Source: Spirochaetales bacterium (GTDB taxonomy: Bacteria > Spirochaetota > Spirochaetia > SZUA-6 > DRHE01). From it: a stretch of DNA of 21,900 nt. The DNA lies in NCBI GenBank assembly GCA_016930895.1, contig JAFGFV010000360.1:1-21900 (forward strand), written 5' to 3'. A program made the translations under genes and the position numbers. Positions 1 through 6,003 of this stretch are shown piece by piece. How positions within the stretch are numbered: the first letter of the stretch is position 1; every line of letters begins with the position of its first letter. Under the pieces are notes generated by a model. It was not told the origin of the DNA and made no database searches. It saw only the letters and a program-made list of their open reading frames with translations.

Positions 1-156
1 GGCCAGAACGGCAATTGCTTCGACGGTCGTGCCCACGTACCCCCGCTCGGCAAAGAGCCGGCGGGCGGCTTCCAGGATCTGGCCTCGGGTGCGCTCGGCC
101 TGGGCCCGCCGGCGGGGCGAGTCGTAGCGGCGTTTTTGTGTTCCGGGGCCCGGCAT
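1..156 (-). CDS. TetR/AcrR-family transcriptional regulator, N-terminal part (runs off left edge)
   Basis: Only the first 52 codons are in the window. The start is the ATG at 156-154 on the minus strand. After a basic, disordered start (MPGPGTQKRRYDSPRRR), residues about 22-52 read RGQILEAARRLFAERGY followed by GTTVEAIAVLA. This is the classic TetR pattern: helix 1 with the LF-ERGY motif, then the first helix of the helix-turn-helix. TetR proteins are dimeric repressors that bind palindromic operators near their own gene and release DNA on binding a small ligand in the C-terminal domain, which lies outside the window. The gene diverges from the SnoaL-like gene at 368, and the AT-rich stretch between them holds inverted repeats that are its likely operator. 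Its ligand cannot be inferred. Confidence 0.9.
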   Translation of the reverse strand, partial: MPGPGTQKRRYDSPRRRAQAERTRGQILEAARRLFAERGYVGTTVEAIAVLA

Positions 157-184
157 AATCGCTTGACTCCGCGTGGTTGTTATC

Positions 185-229
185 GATACATTACTACTGT
201 ATTGAATATATTGTTAATGTATCCAATAC
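185..229. promoter_or_regulatory. Interleaved inverted repeats, candidate TetR operator and divergent promoter region
   Basis: A sharply AT-rich stretch (about 180-230) in otherwise GC-rich DNA separates the divergent TetR and SnoaL-like genes. It contains a perfect 9-bp inverted repeat, GATACATTA at 185-193 and TAATGTATC at 215-223. A second, interleaved 6-bp pair is GTATTG at 199-204 and CAATAC at 224-229. A possible rightward -35 (TTGACT, 163-168) lies 16 bp before GATACA (185-190), so repressor binding would cover it. Leftward promoter elements probably lie here too, but I cannot assign one. Regulator identity and binding are inferred from position. Confidence 0.55.
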
Positions 230-367
230 GGGATCACTCGGGTGACTCGAGTATAGCCGAGTCGGCCGAGAGCGTCGATCCCGGAGAGGCGGCGCAAGGT
301 GAGCCGGCACCTACCGGCCTGCACGTGCGCCGCCGCACCAAGCCGTTTTCGCTGCAAGGAGTTTACC

Positions 368-793
368 ATGACCGGCGAGGACAACAAGGGCGTCGTGCGC
401 AGGGTGATCGAGGAGGCCTTCAACCGAGGCAGGGTCGAGACCCTGGATGAGCTGTTCACTGCTGATTACCGAGAGCACCAGTTCGGCATGCCTCGGAACA
501 TCGAAGGCTTCAAGGCATCGGTGCTCGCTCTGCGGGCTGCGTTCCCGGACCTGAGGCTCACGATCGAGGAAATGAGCGCGGAAAACGACGCAGTCTGGGT
601 CCGTATGACTGCCCGGGGCACGCACGGGGGAGAGTTCATGGGCCTGCCGCCCACGGCCCGCAAGATCGAGGTCGCCGTCTTCGACATGTGCCGCCTGGAG
701 AAGGGCAGGATTACGGATCACTGGGGGGTCCCGGACCGTTTCGCCATCATGCAGCAGATCGGCGCTCTCGCCCGGCCTTCCCCCGAGGCATGA
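368..793 (+). CDS. SnoaL-like / ester cyclase family protein (NTF2-like fold)
   Basis: This is a 141-aa protein, the usual length for the SnoaL-like family of small alpha+beta-barrel proteins. I chose the ATG at 368 because AAGGAG at 356-361 sits 6 nt upstream; the in-frame ATG at 299 would add an unrelated 23-residue extension. Family landmarks are visible: YREHQ (about residues 34-38), AFPDL (58-62), GTHGGEFMGLPPT (85-97) and DMCRLEKGRITDHWGVPD (about 106-123), where the His and Asp typically line the pocket. Family members include polyketide cyclases, but most genomic copies have no known substrate. It is divergent from the TetR-type gene and probably under its control, so it may act on or respond to the same small molecule. 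No signal peptide is seen, so it is probably cytoplasmic. Confidence 0.85.
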   Translation: MTGEDNKGVVRRVIEEAFNRGRVETLDELFTADYREHQFGMPRNIEGFKASVLALRAAFPDLRLTIEEMSAENDAVWVRMTARGTHGGEFMGLPPTARKIEVAVFDMCRLEKGRITDHWGVPDRFAIMQQIGALARPSPEA

Positions 794-803
794 TTCCTCG
801 CTG

Positions 804-833
804 GGGCCCGGCCGCTCCGCCCCGGCCGGGCCC
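804..833 (+). terminator. Strong GC hairpin after the SnoaL-like gene, no T-tract
   Basis: An 11-bp perfect stem, GGGCCCGGCCG (804-814) with CGGCCGGGCCC (823-833), closes an 8-nt loop 10 nt after the stop codon. It is placed like a terminator, but no run of T follows, so it is not a canonical intrinsic terminator. It may act as a mRNA 3'-end stabiliser or a Rho-assisted stop. Confidence 0.4.
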
Positions 834-949
834 TCAGCCCTGGCGCCCGCAGTGTCCCCCCGGGAGCCTATCAGAGCTGGGTGCTTGGGTCGTCTTGTCC
901 CACGGCCAAGCCGGAATCCCGACAGGCCCGGCCGGCTTCAGTACCAGAA

Positions 950-1961
950 TCAGAAGAAGAAGCTGACCGCCACCGCCCCTGTCGGGATCGTCGCTGTAAG
1001 CTCGTAGCTGTCGGCCACGCTGGTTTCGGTGGTCGCGACCCAGAACGGGTGCACCACCCCGGAGATCATGAGGTGCTCGCCCAGGTGGTAGTTCAGGCCG
1101 ACTCGCGGGCCCACCCGCAGGTAGAACACGTAGTCGACGTCACCGTCGAGCATGATCGCGTGGTGGGCCTCCGCCCCGACGCTGACGTCCAGCGGGTCCG
1201 AGGGCCGGAACAGGAAGGCGGTGTGGGCGCCGATCTTGATCCGGTTGTTGTCGGGCCACGCGCCGCCCGGGAAGCCGTCATACAGCGCGGCCTGGGTCTT
1301 GACGGATAGGGCGGCCCCGAGCTCCCCGGCGGTCCCCGGAGCGGCACCTGCGGGCTCCTCGACGGCGCCGGTCACGCTCGAGACCTTGCCCGCCTGTCCC
1401 CCCACCTCGACCACGTCCAGCTTGTAGACCGGGTAGCTCCACCAACCCTGGGAGACAAGCAGCCTGACGTAGGTCTCAGCCTTCCCGCTCCCCGGATCTG
1501 GCCACGAGCACGCACGAGAGGTCGGGGTTCCCCTAAGTGATGGGCGCGGAGTGGTTCCACCCCGGGTCGTTCGCGAAAGGCGCCAGGCCGTACAAGGCCC
1601 CGAGGAACTTCTCCCCGCACGCGGGCTGTTCACAGGCAACCAGCACCTCGAATCCCTTGGACTCCAGGAGCTGCCGGTAGGCGCTGAAGATCTCGAAGGA
1701 GGAGGCGCTCTCCGGGCCGCCGTACAGGGTCATCAGCACCTTGCCGTCGACCGTTCTGGTTCCTGTGACGGCACCATCCTCCGCGGGTTCGAGCCCCAGG
1801 TTGTACCTGTCGAAGTTGCTCGAGTCCTGGTGGATGACGGAGGAGCCTTCATAGCGCCCGATCTGCGGATGGTCGTGGTAGTCCGCCGAATGGGCGGCGA
1901 CCGCACCGAGGGTGACGATCAGTGCCGCGAGAATCAGGGCTGCCCTTCTGTGTGTGTTCAC
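950..1961 (-). pseudogene. Broken DUF4892-like outer-membrane protein gene (stop and frameshift)
   Basis: The 5' half (1961 to 1533) encodes a signal peptide (MNTHRRAALILAALIV... ending AHSA) and an exported domain with the pattern of DUF4892-type proteins: DHPQIGRY near the mature start, YRQLLESKGFEVL and CEQPACGEKF. It stops at TAG (1533-1535). The 3' half is in another frame and continues the same domain (ETYVRLLVSQGWWSYPVYK, LDVVEV). It then gives about 135 residues of beta-barrel-like sequence ending in aromatic residues (AVSFFF, stop at 950-952), typical of outer-membrane barrels. At least one +1 shift between about 1478 and 1535 is needed to join them, and two lesions if the segment just after the TAG (GNPDLSCVLVARSG) is original. 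I chose the GTG at 1961 because GGAGGAA lies just upstream. A sequencing error is possible. Confidence 0.7.
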
Positions 1962-2037
1962 GGATTCCTCCACATCGTTGCGTGGAGTCCTGCAGCGCCG
2001 CTCAAGCGCCCTCCCCCACCCGACGGACCCGACCCGC

Positions 2038-2421
2038 TCACCCTCCGAGGCGGCCGAGGGCCTCGGCCAGGTACATCATGGCCTGCGGTCCCAAGGGCTG
2101 AACCGGGGCCTGCTCGACGCTCTCCCCGGAGAAGGGGTCCACCGCCAGCACGACGAAGCAGCGGTAACGCTCGGAATCCGCCGAGGTACGCACGATCTGA
2201 AGGCAAACCAGGGTGTCCTCTTCCCTCGCCCCCTTGAGGGTCGCCCACAGCAGGGCCAGGCCTTCGGCCTGGAAGGTCGAGTCCGCCCCGTGGTACTCCT
2301 CGTGCTCCCGCCCTTCGGCCGCGAGCGGCCCCGCCGGCCCGATCAGGGCGAGCAGCACGATCACGAGGGCCGGCAGCGCGGACGGGCCCGCGGCGCCGGC
2401 GCATATCCATCTGCGGCTCAC
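2038..2421 (-). CDS. Small exported protein of unknown function
   Basis: This 127-aa protein has an N-terminal hydrophobic stretch (about residues 13-35, PSALPALVIVLLALIGPAGP followed by LAAEG) that reads as a signal peptide with cleavage near LAA. The mature part of about 90 residues contains two cysteines (LVCLQIV and RYRCFVV) that could pair in the periplasm. I chose the GTG at 2421 because GGAGGG lies 9 nt upstream; an ATG at 2457 would add 12 residues before the signal. I do not recognise the family. It lies between the ABC ATPase and the broken outer-membrane gene on the same strand, so it may share their envelope-related role. The overlapping frame on the same strand is arginine/glycine-rich and not protein-like. 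Confidence 0.6.
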   Translation of the reverse strand: MSRRWICAGAAGPSALPALVIVLLALIGPAGPLAAEGREHEEYHGADSTFQAEGLALLWATLKGAREEDTLVCLQIVRTSADSERYRCFVVLAVDPFSGESVEQAPVQPLGPQAMMYLAEALGRLGG

Positions 2422-2443
2422 TTCGGTTTTCCCTCCTCCAACC

Positions 2444-2485
2444 GCTTCGTGCGGCATGCTTCCTGCGGCACGCTTCCTGCGGCCC
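2444..2485. repeat. Three tandem 14-bp units between the ATPase gene and the small exported gene
   Basis: Units at 2444-2457, 2458-2471 and 2472-2485 follow the pattern GCTTCCTGCGGCAC with one to two changes each. Read on the minus strand, each unit holds an SD-like core (AGGAAGC, or ACGAAGC in the last unit), and the first two are followed directly by GTG or ATG. The array fills most of the gap between the ATPase stop (2491) and the start at 2421. Confidence 0.75.
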
Positions 2486-2490
2486 GGAGG

Positions 2491-3609
2491 CTACAGAAGC
2501 ATGACGCTGGCTTCCTCCAGTCCGACCCCCACCGGCTGACCCAGGGCGAACACCTCTCCGGCGGCGAAGTGGTGGGCCACGGCCGTGAGATGCACGCCCC
2601 GCACCGCGACGCGGTACTCGGTCTTCTCTCCCAGGAAGGTGCGCTCCTCGATGGTGCCCGGGAACTGGCCCTGTCCGGGGTCCGGGTACAGCCGCACGAA
2701 CTCCGGCCGGACGAACGCCTTGACCTGCCGCCCGCGGTCCAACGCGCGCTCCCGGTGCTCCGGGGGCTGCGGCGCCGGCACCCGGTAGGCCTGGCCGAAG
2801 GTCCGGTAGGCCTGCCCGAAGATCTCGACCACGGCGGTGTCGGTCCCGCCCTTCTGCACCGTGGCCGGCAGGGTGTTGATCCGGCCGATGAACTGCCCCA
2901 CCAACTCGGTCCGGGGCGAGAAGTACCGCTCTTCGGCGGTCCCTGTCTGGGCGATCGCCCCCTGGTTCATGACCACGATGCGGTCGGAGATGGCCACGGC
3001 CTCTTCCTGGTCATGGGTCACGTAGATTGAGGTGATGCGCAGGCGCCGCTGGAGGCTGCGAATCTCCCCTCGGGTATGCACCCGCAGCTTGGCGTCCAGG
3101 TTGGACAGGGGCTCGTCGAACAGCAGCACCTTGGGCTCGATCACGATCGCCCGGGCCAGGGCGACCCTCTGCTGCTCGCCTCCGGAGACCTGGTGCGGGA
3201 ACTGGTGCTCGTATCCCCTCAAGCCCACCAGCTCCAGCACCTCCGAGACCCGCCGCTCGATCAGCTCCCTCGCCATGCCCTGCACCTTCAGCCCGTAGGC
3301 CACGTTCTCGAACACCGACAGGTGGGGGAACAGGGCATAGTTCTGGAACACGAAGCCGATGTTGCGCCGGTTGGCCATCAGGGCGGTGACGTCCGGCCCG
3401 GCGATGCGCACCGTACCCTCGTCGGGCTTCTCGAAGCCGGCGATGATGCGCAGGGTGGCGGTCTTGCCGCACCCCGAGGGACCGAGCAGGGTGAGAAGCT
3501 CCCCGGGCTCGATGCTCAGGGTGACCCCGTCCACAGCGGTCACCGTGCCTTTGACCCGGTGGTGGAAGCTCTTGCGAATGCCCTCCAGGCGGATGTCCAC
3601 TGCCTCCAT
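2491..3609 (-). CDS. ABC transporter ATP-binding protein, Fe(III)/FbpC-like (CysA/PotA/FbpC group)
   Basis: This 372-aa ATPase would power the adjacent two-module permease. The start at 3609 follows GGAGG and lies 1 nt after the permease stop, so the two are probably translationally coupled. All nucleotide-binding motifs are present: Walker A GPSGCGKT (residues 43-50), the Q-loop in FVFQNYALFP, the signature VSGGEQQRVALARA, Walker B VLLFDEPLSNLD and the switch His in YVTHDQEEA. A C-terminal TOBE-type regulatory region follows, as in importers of iron, polyamines, thiamine or sulfate. The neighbouring permease and binding-protein remnant favour Fe(III) or a similar small ligand, but sequence alone does not fix the substrate. 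Odd point: near residues 263-275 a heptapeptide is duplicated (FGQAYRTFGQAYR). Confidence 0.92.
   Translation of the reverse strand: MEAVDIRLEGIRKSFHHRVKGTVTAVDGVTLSIEPGELLTLLGPSGCGKTATLRIIAGFEKPDEGTVRIAGPDVTALMANRRNIGFVFQNYALFPHLSVFENVAYGLKVQGMARELIERRVSEVLELVGLRGYEHQFPHQVSGGEQQRVALARAIVIEPKVLLFDEPLSNLDAKLRVHTRGEIRSLQRRLRITSIYVTHDQEEAVAISDRIVVMNQGAIAQTGTAEERYFSPRTELVGQFIGRINTLPATVQKGGTDTAVVEIFGQAYRTFGQAYRVPAPQPPEHRERALDRGRQVKAFVRPEFVRLYPDPGQGQFPGTIEERTFLGEKTEYRVAVRGVHLTAVAHHFAAGEVFALGQPVGVGLEEASVMLL
2783..2824. repeat. 21-bp tandem duplication inside the ATPase gene
   Basis: Two adjacent 21-bp copies, 2783-2803 and 2804-2824, differ at two positions. Being a multiple of three, the duplication keeps the frame and repeats seven residues (FGQAYR plus T) in the C-terminal TOBE region. 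That region is on a variable surface in this family, so the protein could tolerate it. Confidence 0.85.
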
Positions 3610-3610
3610 G

Positions 3611-5323
3611 TCAGCCTCCAAGCACGCTGGCCATCTTCGGCGCACCAGGCTGGCGCACCAGGTTGAGCAACAGGCCGATCCCAAGGGTGACCGCCAGCAC
3701 GACGGCGACCACGAACATCGAGAACGCCGCCGCCACCCCGAGCTCGAGCTCGGTCATCTTCTCCAGAATGCGCACCGTGATCAGCATCCAGTCGATCGAT
3801 ACCAGAAAAATCGTGGCGCTGATGGCGGTCATCGAGCGGATGAACACCACCCCCAGGCCGGTGAACAGCGCAGGCAGCACCAGCGGCACCGTGATGCGCC
3901 GGAAGGTCCTGGCCGAGCCCGCACCGAGACTCGAGGAGGCCTCTTCGATGGCCGGATCGATCTGCTGCAGGATGGCCACGGTGGTGCGGATGCCCGTGGC
4001 CCCGTATCGCAGAACGTAGCAGGCGATGATGATCAGGGCCGTGCCGGCCAGGAGGAAGGGGGGCTCGTTGAAGCTGATCAGGTAGGCAATGCCGACGATC
4101 GTTCCCGGCAGAGAGTAGTTGAGAAGCGAGACCATCTCCATGGCCTTGCGGGTGACGAACCTCTTTCTCCCAATCAGGTACCCGACCAGCACCCCGTACA
4201 GCCCCCCGACGGCCATGCTCGCCCCGGCGATGATCAGGGTGTCCTTGATCGCCTTGAGACCCTCGGTGAACACGACCCGGTAGTGCCTCAGTGTCAGCTC
4301 GGGGTTGGCCCCGAAGGCCCGGACGATCGAGGCGTACGTCAGCAGCACGTAGAAGTACAAGACCAGGGCCGAGAACAGCAGGCAGAGCAGGAGCAGCACC
4401 GGGCGGAGGGCGGCGCTCACACTCTTGACCCGGGTCTGGGCGCCCGCCTTGCCGGTGACCGTCACGTAGTACTTGCGGCCGACCCAGAAGCGCTGGGCCA
4501 GGAACACGGCCAGGGCCGGCACCAGGAGCACGAAGGACAGCACCGCTCCGCCTTTGAGGTCGAACAGTCCCGTGATCTGCAGGTAGGCCTCGGTGGGCAG
4601 CACCGGGAAGGCGTTGCCCGCCAGGATCAGCGGCGTGGCGAAATCCGCCAGCGGCGTGGCGAACAGGAGCAGGAACGCGTTGGCCAGCCCGGGCACGGTC
4701 AGGGGCAGGGTCACCGTCCGGAACACCCGCCACCGCGAGCTGCCCAGGCTGTAGGCCATGTCCTCCACGTTGGGGTCGATGCCCGCGAGGATGGCCTTGA
4801 GGGTCAGATAGGCGATCGGGAAGTAGGTGATGGTCTCGGCGAAGAGGGTGGAGTGCAGGCCATAGACGGTGAAACCGCTGATCCCCAGAAGCTCGTAGGT
4901 GATCAGCCCTCGGGGCCCGAAGGAGAAGATCATGGCGATGGCCGTGGTGAAGGGCGGCGAGATCAGGGGCAGGAGAATCGAGGCGTCCAGAAAGCTCACC
5001 CAGAAGCGGGACAGGTTGGCCCGCACGGCCGTGAAGGCGAAGACGAAACCCAGAACGGTCCCGCACAGTCCGACCAGGGCCCCCAGCAGGATGCTGTTGC
5101 GCAGGGCCCTGAGCTGACTGCGCCCGACCAGGATCTCCAGGGTCCCGGACAGAGACAGACGCCCGTCCTCCACGAAGGTCAGCACGAGCATCCTGCCCAG
5201 TGGAAAGAGGATGAACAGGGCGAGCAGGACCCAGATGGCGGTCACGCTGACCAGCAGGGCCGGGTCCTGGCTCACGCTCTTGAGCCAAGCCCGGACCCTG
5301 CCCGGTGACGAGAGGGCGGGCAT
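3611..5323 (-). CDS. ABC transporter permease with two fused membrane modules (FbpB-like)
   Basis: This 570-aa integral membrane protein is of the size and layout of FbpB/SfuB-type iron permeases, in which two six-helix BPD_transp_1 modules are fused. Each half has the cytoplasmic coupling (EAA) loop that docks onto the ATPase. In the first half it lies around VEDMAYSLGSSRWRVFRTV and TLPLTVPGL. In the second half it lies around IEEASSSLGAGSARTFRRI and TVPLVLPAL. Hydrophobic segments recur throughout, with a polar linker near the middle (GKAGAQTRVKS). It is preceded 42 nt upstream by the stop of the binding-protein remnant and followed directly by the ATPase. The transporter lacks a complete binding protein here, so it may be non-functional or may borrow one encoded elsewhere. 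Thiamine or phosphonate import are less likely alternatives. Confidence 0.9.
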   Translation of the reverse strand: MPALSSPGRVRAWLKSVSQDPALLVSVTAIWVLLALFILFPLGRMLVLTFVEDGRLSLSGTLEILVGRSQLRALRNSILLGALVGLCGTVLGFVFAFTAVRANLSRFWVSFLDASILLPLISPPFTTAIAMIFSFGPRGLITYELLGISGFTVYGLHSTLFAETITYFPIAYLTLKAILAGIDPNVEDMAYSLGSSRWRVFRTVTLPLTVPGLANAFLLLFATPLADFATPLILAGNAFPVLPTEAYLQITGLFDLKGGAVLSFVLLVPALAVFLAQRFWVGRKYYVTVTGKAGAQTRVKSVSAALRPVLLLLCLLFSALVLYFYVLLTYASIVRAFGANPELTLRHYRVVFTEGLKAIKDTLIIAGASMAVGGLYGVLVGYLIGRKRFVTRKAMEMVSLLNYSLPGTIVGIAYLISFNEPPFLLAGTALIIIACYVLRYGATGIRTTVAILQQIDPAIEEASSSLGAGSARTFRRITVPLVLPALFTGLGVVFIRSMTAISATIFLVSIDWMLITVRILEKMTELELGVAAAFSMFVVAVVLAVTLGIGLLLNLVRQPGAPKMASVLGG

Positions 5324-5365
5324 CGTCTCTGTTCGCTTCCGATGGTCTCCCCGGCCGCCCCCGCG

Positions 5366-5740
5366 TTACGGGAGGACCTCGTTGATCCAGCGCTCCACGA
5401 CCCGTTTGCGGTTGGCCCCGGCGTAATCGCTGTCGATCGGGAAGATGTTGGCGTCCTTCAGCACCGCCGCCAGGCTTGGCTCGATGGCCACCGCCGGGTA
5501 AGCCGGCACGAAGTTGATCTTGTACGGCGCGTAGTGCTTCTGCATCTCCGGGCTGGTGGCCCAGTCGATCAGGCGCTTGCCGAGCTCGGGATTCTTGGCC
5601 CCCTTGAGCAGGGCGATAGCCTCCACGGCGGTGCCGATCCCTTCCTTGGGGAAGGACACCACCACGTCGTATCCTTCGTCCTGGGTCTTGAGGGCGTCCA
5701 CGATGAAGAAGACTCCCGTGGCCGCCTGGCCCAGGCCGAG
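5366..5740 (-). pseudogene. 3' remnant of an iron-type (FbpA-like) periplasmic substrate-binding protein
   Basis: About 124 codons remain, beginning LGLGQAATGVFFIVDAL and continuing through YDVVVSFPKEG, AIALLKGAKNPELGKRLIDW and ending ERWINEVLP. This is the C-terminal lobe of FbpA/FutA-type binding proteins, which are normally about 330-350 aa with a signal peptide. The signal peptide and roughly the first 200 residues are missing. Immediately upstream, in the same frame, is a TGA (5741-5743), and beyond it the sequence belongs to an unrelated small protein. The join is therefore a deletion or rearrangement breakpoint near 5735-5745. Position just ahead of the permease and ATPase is the normal place for the binding protein of this operon. 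An internal GTG start at 5701 could give a short product, but it could not bind ligand or be exported. Confidence 0.8.
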
Positions 5741-5950
5741 TCATGCTTCAGGACAAGCAGGGGCCCTGTCGGGGGTGCGCACCTTGAAGTACCCGACTGC
5801 AGGGGCGCCCGGTTCCGCGCCGCCCTCGTACCAGCGGTCCAGGATCTCGGTGACCGTCCGGCGCTGACCCTCGAGGTGCACGGCGGTGGGGTACGCTTCG
5901 CCCCTGCAGCCGGAATGACACTCCACCCGCACCGGAACCGGCGCCATCAT
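5741..5950 (-). pseudogene. Small conserved protein gene, frameshifted and cut at the binding-protein junction
   Basis: From ATG 5950 (GGGAG five nt upstream; a second ATG follows at 5947) the frame reads VPVRVECHSGCRGEAYP, then EGQRRTVTEILDRWYEGG and GYFKVRTPD, then runs to a TGA at 5741-5743. The pattern is that of small (about 70-aa) cytoplasmic proteins with a polar beta-rich core, an E-x-x-DRWYE segment and a C-terminal L-x-HD signature. That C-terminal part, GPLLVLKHDSAW, is present but in the +1 frame: dropping one base near 5770 (GACAGGG read as GACGGG) gives a continuous product. Downstream of KHDSAW the DNA becomes the binding-protein remnant. Function of the family is unknown to me. 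Confidence 0.55.
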
Positions 5951-5963
5951 ACGAGCTCCCGAT

Positions 5964-5993
5964 TTGACATGCGCAACCACCGCAAACGATAAT
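5964..5993 (+). promoter_or_regulatory. Strong sigma-70-type promoter for the Hint/DUF4349 lipoprotein operon
   Basis: A perfect -35 TTGACA (5964-5969) and a 5/6 -10 GATAAT (5988-5993) are separated by 18 bp. Transcription would start near 6000, about 4 nt before the ATG at 6004. That start codon is fixed by the signal peptide, so the mRNA would be almost leaderless. Confidence 0.75.
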
Positions 5994-6003
5994 CTAGAGT
6001 GTT

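Noticed and set aside
299..367. The upstream ATG at 299 as start of the SnoaL-like gene.
   Set aside because: AAGGAG is 6 nt before the ATG at 368, which also matches family length; the extension is Arg/Cys/Pro-rich and unlike the family.
908..939. Weak inverted repeat (AAGCCGG with CCGGCTT) after the broken outer-membrane gene as a terminator.
   Set aside because: Short stem, long spacer and no T-tract; expected by chance in this GC-rich sequence.
3359..5308. A 649-codon open frame on the plus strand opposite the permease and ATPase genes.
   Set aside because: Its product is rich in Gly, Arg, His, Asp and Gln without any domain, and it is antisense to two clear ABC-transporter genes. Long open antisense frames are expected in GC-rich DNA.
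5741..5743. TGA read through as selenocysteine or by suppression, fusing the small protein to the binding-protein remnant in the same frame.
   Set aside because: The small protein's own C-terminal signature continues in another frame, and no selenocysteine-insertion hairpin is evident. A rearrangement explains the arrangement better.
3540..5744. A 734-codon open frame on the minus strand in another frame over the permease gene.
   Set aside because: The product is low-complexity Arg/Gly/Pro/His sequence, while the alternative frame encodes a permease with both coupling loops.
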